DNA of 64,000 nt, from assembly GCF_000427825.1 (NCBI RefSeq), contig NZ_ATYT01000003.1, positions 62,001 through 126,000 on the forward strand. The letters are read 5' to 3'. The notes beneath the pieces are model-generated. The model had not been told where the DNA came from and ran no database searches. It worked only from the letters and a program-made list of their open reading frames with translations. Within the stretch, counting starts at the first letter, position 1. Every line of letters begins with the position of its first letter. A program made the translations under genes and the position numbers. The DNA is from Thermocrispum municipale DSM 44069. Its GTDB lineage: Bacteria; Actinomycetota; Actinomycetes; Mycobacteriales; Pseudonocardiaceae. Shown piece by piece: positions 36,972-47,885 of the stretch.

Positions 36972-39900
36972 GTGCCGTACCCGAAGAACTCCGACGTCAG
37001 CAAGGCCACCACGAGCAGCGACGCCGCCGGTGTTCCGGTGCAGCCGTCGTTCCCCGACCTCGAACGCGAGGTGCTGGACTACTGGGCCGCTGACGGCACG
37101 TTCGAGGCCAGCGTGCAGGCGCGCGAGGCGGGGGAGAACGGCAGCAACGAGTACGTCTTCTACGACGGCCCGCCGTTCGCCAACGGCCTGCCGCACTACG
37201 GCCACCTGCTGACCGGCTACGTCAAGGACGTCGTGCCGCGCTACCAGACCATGCGCGGCCGCCGGGTGGAGCGCCGCTTCGGCTGGGACTGCCACGGTCT
37301 GCCCGCCGAGGTGGAGGCGGAGAAGCAGCTGGGCATCAAGCACAAGAACGAGATCGAACGGATGGGCATCGCGGAGTTCAACGATGCCTGTCGCACCAGC
37401 GTGCTGCGCTACACCTCGGAGTGGGAGGAGTACGTCACCCGCCAGGCCCGCTGGGTCGACTTCGCCAACGACTACAAGACGCTCGACCTGGACTACATGG
37501 AGAGCGTCATGTGGGCGTTCAAGACCCTGTGGGACAAGGGTCTGGTGTACGAGGGCTTCCGGGTGCTCTGGTACTGCTGGCGCTGCGAGACGCCGCTGTC
37601 CAACACCGAGACCAAGATGGACGACGTCTATCTGGACCGGCAGGACCCGGCGGTCACGGTCGGGCTGACGGTGAACTCGGACGACGAGCGACTGGACGGC
37701 GTGCGGGCGCTGGTCTGGACGACGACCCCGTGGACGCTGCCGTCGAACCTGGCCGCCGCGGTGCACCCGGACGTGACGTATGTCGTGGTGCGTGGCCAGG
37801 ACGGGCAGCGGTACCTGCTGGCCGAGGCGAGGGTGGCTGCCTACACCCGCGAGCTGGGTGAGGAGCCGGAGGTGCTGGCCACATTCACCGGCCGGGAGCT
37901 GGCAGGCACGCGCTACACCCCGGTGTTCGACTTCTTCGCCGGACAGCAGCCGAACGCCCACCAGGTGCTGCTGGCCGACTACGTCACCACCGAGGACGGC
38001 ACCGGCATCGTGCACATCGCGCCCGCCTACGGTGAGGAGGACAAGGAGGTCACCGACGCCGCCGGGATCGAGGTGGTGACCCCGGTCAACGAGCGCGGTG
38101 AGTTCGACTCCCAGGTGCCGCCGTACGAAGGCATGCAGATCTTCGACGCCAACCCGCACATCATCGCGGACCTGAAGAAGCGCGGTGTGGTGCTGCGGCA
38201 CGAGACCTACGACCACCCGTACCCGCACTGCTGGCGCTGCGACAGCCCGCTGATCCAGCGGGCGGTGTCGTCCTGGTTCGTCGCCGTGACGAAGTTCCGT
38301 GACCGGATGGTCGAGCTGAACAAGCAGATCAACTGGGTGCCCGCGCACATCAAGGACGGCCAGTTCGGCAAGTGGCTGGAGAACGCCCGCGACTGGTCGA
38401 TCTCGCGCAACCGGTTCTGGGGTTCGCCGATCCCGGTGTGGAAGTCCGACGACCCGAACTATCCGCGGGTGGACGTCTACGGCTCGCTGGACGAGCTGGA
38501 GCGTGACTTCGGTGTGCGGCCGGACGACCTGCACCGTCCGATGATCGACCAGCTGACCCGGCCGAACCCGGACGACCCCACCGGCAAGTCGATGATGCGC
38601 CGAGTTCCGGAGGTGCTGGACTGCTGGTTCGAGTCCGGCTCGATGCCGTTCGCCCAGGTGCACTACCCGTTCGAGAACGCCGACTGGTTCGAGCACCACT
38701 ACCCGGGCGACTTCATCGTCGAGTACAACGGCCAGACCCGCGGCTGGTTCTACACGCTGCACGTGCTGGCCACCGCGCTGTTCGACCGGCCCGCGTTCCG
38801 TGACTGCATCGCGCACGGCATCGTGCTGGGCGACGACGGGCAGAAGATGTCCAAGTCCCGCAAGAACTACCCGGACGTCAACGAGGTGTTCAACCGGGAC
38901 GGCTCGGACGCCATGCGCTGGTTCTTGATGTCGTCGCCGATCCTGCGCGGCGGCGACCTGATCGTCACCGAGCGAGGTATCCGGGACGCGGTGCGCCAAG
39001 CCGTGCTGCCGCTGTGGAACTCGTACTACTTCCTGGTGCTCTACGCCAACGCCGAAGGCATCGAGGGTCGGTTCCGCACCGACAGCGAGCACGTCCTGGA
39101 CCGCTACATCCTGGCCAAGACGCACGAGCTGGTGACCGACATCCAGGGCCAGATGGACGCGCACGACCTGGCCGGGGCGTGCCAGACGCTGCGGGAGTTC
39201 CTCGAGGTGCTCACCAACTGGTACGTGCGGCGCTCGCGAGATCGGTTCTGGGCGGGCGAGCAGGCGGCCGTGGACACGCTGCACACCGTCCTCGAGGTCA
39301 CCTGCCGGGTGGCCGCGCCGCTGCTGCCGCTGACCACCGAGGCGGTGTGGCGCGGGCTGACCGGTGGCCGGTCGGTGCACCTGACCGACTGGCCGATGGT
39401 CGACGAGCTGCCACGCGACGCCGCCCTGGTCGGCGCGATGGACCGGGTGCGGCAGGTTTGCTCGACCGCGTCCGCGCTGCGCAAGGCGAACAAGCTGCGC
39501 GTTCGGCTGCCGTTGGCCAAGCTGCTGGTCGCCGCCGAGGATGTCGAGCGGCTGGAGCCGTTCGTCGACATCATCCGCAGCGAGATCAACGTCAAGCAGG
39601 TCGAGCTGACCACGGACGTGGCTTCGCACGGCGCGTTCGAGGTGGCGGTGAACGCCCGCGTGGCCGGCCCGCGGCTCGGCCGGGACGTGCAGCGCGCGAT
39701 CAAGGCGGTCAAGGCGGGCAACTGGTCGGAGACGCCGAACGGCATCGTGGCCGACGGTGTCGAGCTGCGCGAGGACGAGATCGAGCGGCGGCTGGTGTCC
39801 ACCGACCCCGGCGCGGCGGGCGCGCTGCCGAACAGCTCCGGTCTGGTCGTGCTGGACACCGAGGTCACCCCGGAGCTGGCCGCCGAGGGGGTGGCCCGCG

Positions 39901-40148
39901 ACCTGGTGCGCGTGGTGCAGCAGGCGCGCAGGGACGCGGGCCTGGAGGTCACCGACCGGATCACCCTCACCGTCGATGCGCCCGACGAGGTGCGCAGCGC
40001 AGCCCAGACGCACGAGGAGTTCGTGCGGGGCGAGACGCTCAGCCAACAGGTCACCTACGGCCAGGTTGAGGGCGGCTTCTCCGGCTCGGTCGGCGACGGA
40101 GTGGACGTCCGGGTGGCGGTCGCCAAGGTCGCCACGGCACACGGATAA
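36972..40148 (+). CDS. ileS: isoleucyl-tRNA synthetase
   Basis: Class I synthetase that charges tRNA(Ile) with isoleucine and edits valine. 1058 residues from a GTG at 36972 behind GAGGAG. The frame is open from 36942 but those codons lie in the T-box. The HIGH motif is HYGH within [15 protein letters not shown] and the KMSKS loop is QKMSKSRKN. The CP1 editing domain has the threonine-rich block [14 protein letters not shown]. The C-terminal anticodon-binding part extends to the end. The sequence type (long, eukaryote-like) is that of actinobacteria and of mupirocin-insensitive enzymes. Expression should respond to uncharged tRNA(Ile) through the leader. Confidence 0.97.
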   Translation: MPYPKNSDVSKATTSSDAAGVPVQPSFPDLEREVLDYWAADGTFEASVQAREAGENGSNEYVFYDGPPFANGLPHYGHLLTGYVKDVVPRYQTMRGRRVERRFGWDCHGLPAEVEAEKQLGIKHKNEIERMGIAEFNDACRTSVLRYTSEWEEYVTRQARWVDFANDYKTLDLDYMESVMWAFKTLWDKGLVYEGFRVLWYCWRCETPLSNTETKMDDVYLDRQDPAVTVGLTVNSDDERLDGVRALVWTTTPWTLPSNLAAAVHPDVTYVVVRGQDGQRYLLAEARVAAYTRELGEEPEVLATFTGRELAGTRYTPVFDFFAGQQPNAHQVLLADYVTTEDGTGIVHIAPAYGEEDKEVTDAAGIEVVTPVNERGEFDSQVPPYEGMQIFDANPHIIADLKKRGVVLRHETYDHPYPHCWRCDSPLIQRAVSSWFVAVTKFRDRMVELNKQINWVPAHIKDGQFGKWLENARDWSISRNRFWGSPIPVWKSDDPNYPRVDVYGSLDELERDFGVRPDDLHRPMIDQLTRPNPDDPTGKSMMRRVPEVLDCWFESGSMPFAQVHYPFENADWFEHHYPGDFIVEYNGQTRGWFYTLHVLATALFDRPAFRDCIAHGIVLGDDGQKMSKSRKNYPDVNEVFNRDGSDAMRWFLMSSPILRGGDLIVTERGIRDAVRQAVLPLWNSYYFLVLYANAEGIEGRFRTDSEHVLDRYILAKTHELVTDIQGQMDAHDLAGACQTLREFLEVLTNWYVRRSRDRFWAGEQAAVDTLHTVLEVTCRVAAPLLPLTTEAVWRGLTGGRSVHLTDWPMVDELPRDAALVGAMDRVRQVCSTASALRKANKLRVRLPLAKLLVAAEDVERLEPFVDIIRSEINVKQVELTTDVASHGAFEVAVNARVAGPRLGRDVQRAIKAVKAGNWSETPNGIVADGVELREDEIERRLVSTDPGAAGALPNSSGLVVLDTEVTPELAAEGVARDLVRVVQQARRDAGLEVTDRITLTVDAPDEVRSAAQTHEEFVRGETLSQQVTYGQVEGGFSGSVGDGVDVRVAVAKVATAHG

Positions 40149-40268
40149 CGCTTTCGACCGCGATAACGACTCGAGGTCGTGCCGCTCGCCGGCTGACCGG
40201 GCCGGTGGTGGCACACTGACCGCACTTCGCTCGAGCGGCGCGCAGGCGCCGAGGAGGTGAATGGCGTC

Positions 40269-41702
40269 GTGCAGTCCGACCGCCGCTGGGCCATCATCGC
40301 CATCGTTGCGCTGGTGGCCGGGTTCGTGGGTGCGGGCGTCTGGGTGCTGCGCAACGAGCTCAGCCCGGACGATGACGCACGCCCTCCCGGCGCGTGGGAG
40401 ACGGCCTGGGAGTACGTGACCGCGTTCGACGAGCGGAAGGCCGGCGCGGCCGCGGAGCTCACCACGGACCCGAAGGCGGCCGCGGAGACGTTGCGGCGGG
40501 TGTTCCGCAAACTGCCGGACGCGACGGTGTCGTCGGCGCTTGGCGAAGTGAAGACCGCGGGGGACAAGGGGTCCGCGACGGTTGCCGTCGAGTGGACGTT
40601 CGGCGACGGCCGCACGTTCAGCTACCCGACCAAGGTGCCGCTGGTCCAGCGCAGCGGTACGTGGCTGGTCGACTTCTCGCCTGCGGTGGTGCACCCCGAG
40701 CTGGAGGAGGGCCAGTACATCGCGGTCGCCGACAAGGTGCGCGTGCCCGCGGTGGTCGACTCGTCCGGCGAACCGCTGCTGGTGTGGGGCGACGTCGGCC
40801 CGCAACCGGTCAAGGAGAACCGGGCGAAGGTCGTGCTGCCCGCCATGTTGACCGCCGCCCAGGAGCGCAAGCCACCCGAGCGGTGGGCGGTGGTGGCGAT
40901 GAAGGGCAAGAACACGCGGGTGCGGATCCTCTCCGGCGACGGACCGCAAGGCGCCAAGCCGCTGCCCACCACGCTGAGCATCCCGCTGCAGGACGCGGCC
41001 CAGGCGGCCGTGGACACCCAGCGCAAACCCGCCGCGCTGATCGCGTTCCGCCCCTCCACCGGCGCGCTGGTGGCGGTCGCGCAGAACAAGCATGTCGACC
41101 AGGGGCCCATTTCGCTGAGCGGCCTGTATCCACCGGGATCGACGTTCTCGCTGGTCAGGGCGGCCGCGGAGAACGAGTCGGCGGGCGCGATCGCGCGGGC
41201 GGCCAGCAGCCTCGGGTGGAACGCGGACTTCGACATCCCGGGCATCGGCACCGAAGCCGGTGCGGTGCGCAAGGCGGGCGATTCCTTCCAGCTGGCCGAC
41301 CAACTGAAGGGTCAGGGCGATGTGGTCGTCAGCCCGTTCGGGCTCGCACTGGTGGTGTCGACCGTGGCGAAAGGCGAGGCGGTCACCCCGCAGTTCTGGA
41401 AGGCACATCCGACCAAGGTGCTGACCGGTTACCAGGCGCCGGACGAGGAAACGTTGGCCGCGGTGCGGGAGCACATGCGGACCACGGTCACCGAGGGAGA
41501 GGCTTCTTCACTGAAGTCACTCAGCTCCGGTGAGGCCGAGCTGCACGCGGTGACCGGGACGGCCCGCGCAGGCGGAGGCAAGCGGCACAGTTGGTTCGCC
41601 GGCTACGCCGGTGACCTCGCCTTCGCCGTGCTGGTCGAGGACGGCGGCTCGGAGAAGGCCGCACTGTCGGTGGCCGGGAAGTTCTTGCGCGAGCGGCCCT
41701 GA
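40269..41702 (+). CDS. penicillin-binding protein homologue with NTF2-like domain and degenerate transpeptidase motifs
   Basis: 477 residues: one N-terminal membrane anchor (about 6-26), an NTF2-like MecA_N domain (about 42-140), a short linker domain, and a C-terminal domain aligned with PBP transpeptidases. It should be active-site dead. The SxxK motif reads STFS (Ser291, Ser294 in place of Lys) in YPPGSTFSLVRA. The KTG motif reads VTG (428-430). The SxN region has no serine (ADQLKGQG). Surrounding residues (RPSTGALVAVA, HSWFAGYAGDLAFAVLVEDG) are well kept, so it is a maintained pseudoenzyme, not a decaying gene. The start is probably the GTG 40269, with GGAGG upstream, rather than 40257. 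At 477 residues it is shorter than the active homologues, about 600 residues. Location between ileS and lspA is conserved only in part. Confidence 0.8.
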   Translation: MQSDRRWAIIAIVALVAGFVGAGVWVLRNELSPDDDARPPGAWETAWEYVTAFDERKAGAAAELTTDPKAAAETLRRVFRKLPDATVSSALGEVKTAGDKGSATVAVEWTFGDGRTFSYPTKVPLVQRSGTWLVDFSPAVVHPELEEGQYIAVADKVRVPAVVDSSGEPLLVWGDVGPQPVKENRAKVVLPAMLTAAQERKPPERWAVVAMKGKNTRVRILSGDGPQGAKPLPTTLSIPLQDAAQAAVDTQRKPAALIAFRPSTGALVAVAQNKHVDQGPISLSGLYPPGSTFSLVRAAAENESAGAIARAASSLGWNADFDIPGIGTEAGAVRKAGDSFQLADQLKGQGDVVVSPFGLALVVSTVAKGEAVTPQFWKAHPTKVLTGYQAPDEETLAAVREHMRTTVTEGEASSLKSLSSGEAELHAVTGTARAGGGKRHSWFAGYAGDLAFAVLVEDGGSEKAALSVAGKFLRERP

Positions 41703-41723
41703 GCGACTGGGTACGGTGCAGCC

Positions 41724-42002
41724 ATGACAAGCAGCGTGCGGTTCGCCGTCCGCGTCAAGCCCAACGCCAAGCGCACCCATGTCGGGGGCGCTCGCGGTGA
41801 CGCGCTGATCGTCGCGGTCGCCGCGCCCGCCGTGGACGGGAAGGCCAACGAAGCGGTCATCCGGGCGCTGGCGGGCGCGTTCGACGTGCGGCGTCAGCAC
41901 GTGCACATCGTCACCGGCCAGCGCGGCAGGGACAAGGTCGTCGAACTCGACCCCGCCCCGCCGGACGCGGAGAACCGGTTGGCGGAGCTCCTGCGGGACT
42001 GA
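41724..42002 (+). CDS. DUF167 (YggU) family protein
   Basis: 92 residues, the usual length of this small alpha/beta family of unknown function. Recognisable segments are VKPNAKRTHVGG, VAAPAVDGKANEAVIRALA and HIVTGQRGRDKVVEL. The ATG at 41724 has TACGGT exactly 6 bases upstream (41712-41717) and no ribosome site, so the mRNA is probably leaderless. It starts 22 bp after the PBP homologue. It is followed by a 449-bp gap holding a 69-bp tandem repeat. Confidence 0.9.
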   Translation: MTSSVRFAVRVKPNAKRTHVGGARGDALIVAVAAPAVDGKANEAVIRALAGAFDVRRQHVHIVTGQRGRDKVVELDPAPPDAENRLAELLRD

Positions 42003-42076
42003 CGTCGCAAGCGCGGAAGATGCCTCGAAACCCTGGGCGTCGGTAGCCCGGCCGAGCCGTACGTCACTGACGCCGG

Positions 42077-42317
42077 CGTGGGGGAGTCGTCGGCGCGTCG
42101 GGCGCGGACAGTTGTCCGGTCGAGTTTGTGCGTGACTGACTCCAGCGTGGGGGAGTCGTCGGCGCGTCGGGCGCGGACAGTTGTCCGGTCGAGTTTGTGC
42201 GTGACTGACCCCGGCGTGGGGGAGTCGTCGGCGCGTCGGGCGCGGACAGTTGTCCGGTCGAGTTTGTGCGTGACTGACTCCCGTGCGGGGAGCCGTCGGC
42301 GCGTCGGACGCGGACAG
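42077..42317. repeat. 69-bp tandem repeat, three close copies and a diverged fourth
   Basis: Units at 42077-42145, 42146-42214 and 42215-42283 are nearly identical; a fourth, diverged partial copy runs to about 42317. Each unit contains CGGACA-GT-TGTCCG (6-bp inverted repeat) and, at the unit junction, GACTCC/GGAGTC around an 8-base loop, so each can form two hairpins. The period is a multiple of three, so several frames stay open across the array, but none resembles a protein and no ribosome site precedes them. It lies between the convergent DUF167 and M28 aminopeptidase genes, in the gap 42003-42451. Confidence 0.9.
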
Positions 42318-42451
42318 CCTCCTGGCCGAGCCCGTGCGGAACCAACCCCGCGCAGCCGGTCCGGGCCCGGTGTGGCGTGAGGGCGTCGGCCCGCCAAGAA
42401 CCGATCCCGGGGCGGGATGCGTCCGGCCACCCACGAGCGAGGCGTCAGCCG

Positions 42452-43510
<1,059 letters not shown>

Positions 43511-43578
43511 CTACCCCCACCTGGCGTAGACCGACCGTCGGAGGTCGGGCCGATCCACCGCGACGATAGTGTTAGGTG

Positions 43579-44148
43579 GTGGGCGAGAAGCAGGTTCGGA
43601 GGCGACGAGTAGGCCTGGTAGCGGCCGTTGCCCTCGTGGTGCTGGTGCTCGACGTCGTCACCAAGGTGCTCGCCGTCGACGCGCTGGAAGGGCGCGAGCC
43701 GGTGCGGATACTCGGCGGCCTGGTCTACCTCCAGCTGCTGCGTAACCCCGGCGCGGCGTTCTCCATGGCGACCGGGATGACGTGGGTACTGGCGCTGGTG
43801 GCGATCGCCGTGGTCATCGCCATCATCTGGTTGGCACGCAAACTGCGGTCGACCGGCTGGGCGATCGGTCTCGGGCTGGTCCTGGCGGGCGCGCTCGGCA
43901 ACCTGGTCGACCGGATCTTCCGCGCGCCCGGCCCGCTGCAGGGGCACGTGGTGGACTTCGTGTCGGTGTTCGCCCCGAACGGCGAGGTGTGGCCGGTGTT
44001 CAATGTCGCGGACTCGAGCATCGTCGTCGGAGGAATCCTGATCGTGCTCCTCACGCTGCTCGGTCACGAGTACGACGGAACGAACAGCAGGCGCAAGCCG
44101 CGCGAGGAGCGGCCCGCCGAGGTCCCCGAAGCCCCGGAGGCGCAGTGA
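43579..44148 (+). CDS. lspA: lipoprotein signal peptidase LspA
   Basis: Aspartic membrane protease that cleaves prolipoprotein signal peptides after lipidation; it would process the lipoprotein at 8699. 189 residues, four hydrophobic segments. The catalytic aspartates are in GHVVDFV and FNVADSSIV, and RNPGAAFS and NLVDRIF are also conserved. I prefer the GTG at 43579, because TAGTGT (43567-43572) lies exactly 6 bases before it, as for a leaderless mRNA. The preceding GTG at 43576 is only 3 bases from the box. A C-terminal hydrophilic tail of about 25 residues ([13 protein letters not shown]) is an actinobacterial extension. Overlaps rluD by 4 bp. Confidence 0.95.
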   Translation: MGEKQVRRRRVGLVAAVALVVLVLDVVTKVLAVDALEGREPVRILGGLVYLQLLRNPGAAFSMATGMTWVLALVAIAVVIAIIWLARKLRSTGWAIGLGLVLAGALGNLVDRIFRAPGPLQGHVVDFVSVFAPNGEVWPVFNVADSSIVVGGILIVLLTLLGHEYDGTNSRRKPREERPAEVPEAPEAQ

Positions 44149-45089
44149 CGGTGCCGTCGTCGAACCGCACGCGCATGCTTCCGGTTCCGGATGGGCTCGA
44201 CGGTATGCGCGTGGACGCCGGACTCGCTCGGCTGCTGGGACTGTCCCGCACCGTGGTCGCCGAACTGGCGGCCAACGGTGACGTGTTGCTGGACGGCAAG
44301 CCTGCGGGGAAGTCGGATCGCCTGTACGCGGGCGGTCTGCTCGAGGTCACCATGCCCGAGCCGGAGCGGCCGCTCACCGCGGCACCGGTCCCGGTCGAGG
44401 GTCTGCGCGTGCTGCACGAGGACGACGACATCGTGGTCGTCGACAAGCCGGTCGGGGTCGCCGTGCACCCCAGCCCGGGCTGGACCGGGCCGACGGTGGT
44501 CGGCGGACTGGCCGCGGCCGGGATCCGCATCGCCACCTCCGGCGCGGCCGAGCGGCAGGGGGTCGTACACCGCCTGGACGCGGGCACGACCGGGGTCATG
44601 GTGGTCGCCAAGAGCGAGCACGCCTACACCGTGTTGAAGCGAGCGTTCAAGGAACGAACGGTCGACAAGGGCTACCACGCGCTGGTGCAGGGGCATCCCG
44701 ACCCCACACAAGGCACCATCGACGCGCCGATCGACCGGCATCCGCGCCATGACTACAAGTTCGCGGTGGTGGCGGGTGGACGGCCCAGCGTCACCCACTA
44801 CGAGGTGATCGAGGCGTTCCGGTCCGCGTCGCTGGTGTCGGTGCGCTTGGAGACCGGTCGTACCCACCAGATCCGCGTGCACTTCTCCGCGTTGCGCCAC
44901 CCCTGCGTGGGCGACCTGACGTACGGCGCCGATCCGGTGCTGGCTCGCAAGCTCAACCTCAGCAGGCAGTGGCTGCATGCGCGCAGCCTCGGGTTCGCGC
45001 ATCCGGCGGACGGCCGGTACGTGGAGTTCCGCTCGGAGTACCCACCGGACCTCGCCGCCGCGCTGCAAACGTTGCGCGACGAGTCCTGA
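44145..45089 (+). CDS. rluD: RluD-type 23S rRNA/tRNA pseudouridine synthase
   Basis: Converts uridine to pseudouridine in structured RNA. 314 residues from a GTG overlapping the lspA stop, with GGAGG upstream. A longer frame reaching 43782 is inside lspA. An S4 RNA-binding domain (about 20-75, [22 protein letters not shown]) precedes the catalytic domain with HRLDAGTTG, which holds the catalytic aspartate, plus [12 protein letters not shown]. RluD family members in actinobacteria probably modify helix 69 of 23S rRNA; the exact site is inferred. The lspA-rluD pair is conserved widely. Confidence 0.93.
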   Translation: MTVPSSNRTRMLPVPDGLDGMRVDAGLARLLGLSRTVVAELAANGDVLLDGKPAGKSDRLYAGGLLEVTMPEPERPLTAAPVPVEGLRVLHEDDDIVVVDKPVGVAVHPSPGWTGPTVVGGLAAAGIRIATSGAAERQGVVHRLDAGTTGVMVVAKSEHAYTVLKRAFKERTVDKGYHALVQGHPDPTQGTIDAPIDRHPRHDYKFAVVAGGRPSVTHYEVIEAFRSASLVSVRLETGRTHQIRVHFSALRHPCVGDLTYGADPVLARKLNLSRQWLHARSLGFAHPADGRYVEFRSEYPPDLAAALQTLRDES

Positions 45090-45093
45090 CGCG

Positions 45094-46095
45094 TCAGTCC
45101 TCGATGGTCCAGGTCAGCGTGCGGTGGTCCGGCTCAGGACGCGGGCTCCACCGGACTGCGGTCACCCTGGTCGATTCCGGCAGCACGTACACCGTGTGCC
45201 CACCCAGCGTCTCACCCGGCTGCACCCCGATCTTGTGCGGTGGCCGGGAGGTCAGTGCCACCGGCGCCTTGGCGATCGCCGAGCCGTCGGCGGTGATCAG
45301 CTCCAGGTAGTTGTCCGGCAGCGACACATACGGGATCGAGCCGTTGTTGGTGATCTCGGTGTGCACGACGACGGCGCGCTCACCGGGTTCGAGCCGATAG
45401 CCTGCCGCACCGAACAGGTAATCCGCCGGGTCCTGCACCTCGATCAACTGCACGGTCAGTTGCTCTCCCTCGAGGCCTTCGCTCCGCAGCGCGTCACCGA
45501 TGCGGCCGGTGCGGGGCCCACTCGCTGCTTGCGCGGCCAACGAGTCCTGATCACCGCGCGCCCATGCGGCGGTCTGCGGCGGCCCCCACGTGCTGATCAC
45601 CGGATCGGCGGGCGCCGGAGAAGGCGGCGCCTGCACCGGATGCGCCTGGGAGACGCCGGGGTGTTGGTAACCAGGAGGCTGCTGCGGCTGGTAGCTCGCG
45701 GGGACTTGGTACGGGCCGGACGGGACTTGGTGCGGGCCGGACGGGACCTGGTGCGGGCCGGACGGGACCCGGTGGGGACCGGACGGCACCCGGTGCGGGC
45801 CCGAGCCCTGCTGCGGCTGTGCGGGAAAGCCACCGCTCGGCGGCTGATACGGCTGAGCCGGCTGCGCGCCGGACGGGGGGCCATGCCACGCACCGGCGAC
45901 GGCGGCGCGGATGCCCCGCGGATCGCACTCCACCCCGACCAGCAGCGGCAGTCCGCTGCCGGACAGCGCGATCAACCGGGAGGCGGCCTCCCGCGGGTCC
46001 ATCCCGACTTTGGCCGCCAATTCGTGCACAGCGGCTTTGCCCATGTCCGCCAGCATCGCCAGCAGACGGGCGTCCATCGGATCGGTCACGGCCAC
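45094..46095 (-). CDS. AsnC-like HTH protein with repetitive linker and DUF4352-like domain
   Basis: 333 residues. The N-terminal 60 residues (MDARLLAMLADMGKAAVHELAAKVGM) look like an AsnC/Lrp winged HTH. A 130-residue Pro/Gln/His-rich linker follows, with five 7-residue repeats (SGPHQVP type). The C-terminal 120 residues form a beta-rich domain (VVVHTEITNNGSIPYVSLP, PGETLGGHTVYVLP) typical of DUF4352/Ig-like domains, which are normally extracytoplasmic. No signal peptide or membrane helix is visible, so the protein seems cytoplasmic. The GTG at 46095 has TAGCGT 7 bases upstream, a leaderless pattern; GTG 46089 or ATG 46077 are alternatives. Function unknown. Ends 4 bp from the rluD stop, tail to tail. 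Confidence 0.7.
   Translation of the reverse strand: MAVTDPMDARLLAMLADMGKAAVHELAAKVGMDPREAASRLIALSGSGLPLLVGVECDPRGIRAAVAGAWHGPPSGAQPAQPYQPPSGGFPAQPQQGSGPHRVPSGPHRVPSGPHQVPSGPHQVPSGPYQVPASYQPQQPPGYQHPGVSQAHPVQAPPSPAPADPVISTWGPPQTAAWARGDQDSLAAQAASGPRTGRIGDALRSEGLEGEQLTVQLIEVQDPADYLFGAAGYRLEPGERAVVVHTEITNNGSIPYVSLPDNYLELITADGSAIAKAPVALTSRPPHKIGVQPGETLGGHTVYVLPESTRVTAVRWSPRPEPDHRTLTWTIED
45701..45805 (-). repeat. 21-bp coding repeat in the HTH/Ig-like protein gene
   Basis: Five 21-bp units at 45701, 45722, 45743, 45764 and 45785 encode the 7-residue linker repeat. The first three differ at one or two bases only, suggesting recent slippage; the last two are more diverged. Confidence 0.85.
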
Positions 46096-46187
46096 AGTGA
46101 AGACGCTACAGCAGCGTTCGCGGGTACGTGGGATGCCACGGTACGGCGATAAGCTCGCGGCAGGCCTACGACGATCCGAGGAGGACG

Positions 46188-47885
46188 ATGAGCGAGTCGA
46201 GCCCCGCTCGTTCGGTGCAGGACGGCGAGCAAACCCGCGCGCTGGCCGAGGAAATGCTGCAACTGGAATTCGACCTCAACCCGGTGTGGCCCGCGCTGCT
46301 CGGCGTCGACGTGCATCGCCCCGGCCTCGGCCCGATCACCGAGGAGGACGAACAGCGCGGCATCGCGGCGATGGCGGACATCCTGCGTCGCGCCCGGGAG
46401 CTGGACCCGGACGACCGCGAGGACCGGGTCACCCGTGACGTGCTGGTGTCGCTGGCCCAGGCGCATCTGGACCGGGTGGCCGCACGCGAGGTCGAGTACA
46501 CCGTCTCGGACATCTTCGTCGCGCCGGCCGCGGGCCTGCTCACCTCGCTCCCGATGCTGCAGGTCACCAGCGCCGAGCACGCCGAGTCGTACCTCGGGCG
46601 GCTGCGCGACGTGCCGCGCTACCTGCGGGGTGCGCTGGAGCGGCATCGCGCGGGTGTGGCGGCCGGCCGGGTACCGGTCGCGCACCTCGTCGAGGCCGCC
46701 GTTCGCCACCTGGACCGCCACCTTGCCGACCCGGACAACGACCCGCTGGCCCGCCCGACGCCGCCGGAAGGAACCGACGTCGGAGACTTCGCCGAGCAGC
46801 GGGAGCAGATTCTGCGCGATGTCGTGCGTCCCGCGCTCCAGGAGTACCGCGACGGGTTGGCCGAGCACGTCGCGCCAGAAGCTCGTCCGGCCGACAAGCC
46901 CGGTTTGACCTGGTTGCCCGACGGTGACCAGGCGTATCGGTTGCTGGCCAGGGTGCACACCACCACCGACCGGGACCCGGAGGAGCTGCACCAGGTCGGG
47001 CTGGACCTCGTCGCACAGCTCGCCGACGAGTACGCCGAGATCGGTTCGCGGGCGTTCGGCACCAGCGATCTCGCCGAGATCTTCCACCGGCTCCGCACCG
47101 ATCCGGCGCTGCGCTGGTCGTCGGCCGAAGAACTGCTCGCGCACGCCAATGCCGCGATCCGTCGCGCCGAGGAGGCCGCGCCGCGATGGTTCGGACGCAT
47201 CCCGACCCAGCCATGGGTGGTGGAGGAGGTCCCCGCCGCGGCCGCGCCGGGCGCACCGGCGGCCTACTACATGGCCCCGTCCACCGACGGCAGCAGGCCC
47301 GGGACGTATTTCGCCAACACCTACCAGGTCACCGAGCGGTTCAAACACACCGCGGAAGTCACCGCGTTCCACGAGGCCATCCCCGGGCACCACTTCCAGA
47401 TCAGCCTCGCCCAGGGGCTGGCGGACATCCCGCTGCTGCGCCGGGTCAGCGGCTTCAACGCCTACGTCGAAGGCTGGGGCCTCTACACCGAGCGCTTGGC
47501 TCAGGAGATGGGGTTGTACTCCGACGACGTGGCCTTGCTCGGCATGCTGAGCATGGATTCCCTGCGTGCCGGGCGGCTGGTGGTGGACACCGGCCTGCAC
47601 GCCAAGGGTTGGAGCAGACAACAGGCGATCGACTACCTGCGCGAGAACAGCCCGATGCCGGTGGTGGAGATCGAGGCGGAGGTCGATCGCTACATCGCCT
47701 ACCCGGGCCAGGCGCTGTCCTACATGGTCGGCCGCCTGGAGATCCTGCGGATGCGCAAGGCAGCGCAGGAACGCATGGGCGAACGGTTCGACATCGGCCA
47801 GTTCCACGACGTGGTGCTGGGCAGCGGAGCCGTTCCGCTGGGCGTGCTGGACGCCCTGGTCAGCGAGTGGTCCAGCCGATCATGA
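46188..47885 (+). CDS. DUF885 family putative metallopeptidase (first of a tandem pair)
   Basis: 565 residues from the ATG 46188 with GAGGAGG upstream; an in-frame start 60 bp earlier has none. DUF885 proteins are soluble, mostly helical, and carry a thermolysin-like HExxxxGH pattern, here FHEAIPGHHFQ, followed by the glutamate-containing YVEGWGLYTERLAQEMG. They are probably zinc carboxypeptidases or dipeptidases, but substrates are unknown. No signal peptide is seen, so it should be cytoplasmic. TAAGCT around 46150 is a likely -10. The ATG of the next gene overlaps its stop (ATGA), and the two proteins are clearly paralogues. Confidence 0.88.
   Translation: MSESSPARSVQDGEQTRALAEEMLQLEFDLNPVWPALLGVDVHRPGLGPITEEDEQRGIAAMADILRRARELDPDDREDRVTRDVLVSLAQAHLDRVAAREVEYTVSDIFVAPAAGLLTSLPMLQVTSAEHAESYLGRLRDVPRYLRGALERHRAGVAAGRVPVAHLVEAAVRHLDRHLADPDNDPLARPTPPEGTDVGDFAEQREQILRDVVRPALQEYRDGLAEHVAPEARPADKPGLTWLPDGDQAYRLLARVHTTTDRDPEELHQVGLDLVAQLADEYAEIGSRAFGTSDLAEIFHRLRTDPALRWSSAEELLAHANAAIRRAEEAAPRWFGRIPTQPWVVEEVPAAAAPGAPAAYYMAPSTDGSRPGTYFANTYQVTERFKHTAEVTAFHEAIPGHHFQISLAQGLADIPLLRRVSGFNAYVEGWGLYTERLAQEMGLYSDDVALLGMLSMDSLRAGRLVVDTGLHAKGWSRQQAIDYLRENSPMPVVEIEAEVDRYIAYPGQALSYMVGRLEILRMRKAAQERMGERFDIGQFHDVVLGSGAVPLGVLDALVSEWSSRS

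Noticed and set aside
36069-41474. 1801-codon open frame on the minus strand opposite ileS
   Set aside because: It is a mirror of strongly biased high-GC codons in ileS and its neighbours; composition is Arg/His/Val/Gly-rich, it has no ribosome site, and ileS motifs are secure.
42077-42317. CRISPR array
   Set aside because: Units are contiguous with no unique spacers, and no cas genes occur in the window; the same holds for the 32-, 24- and 27-bp arrays.
42077-42380. Open frames through the 69-bp repeat as a repeat protein
   Set aside because: Several frames on both strands stay open only because the period is a multiple of three; no start site, signal or family resemblance.
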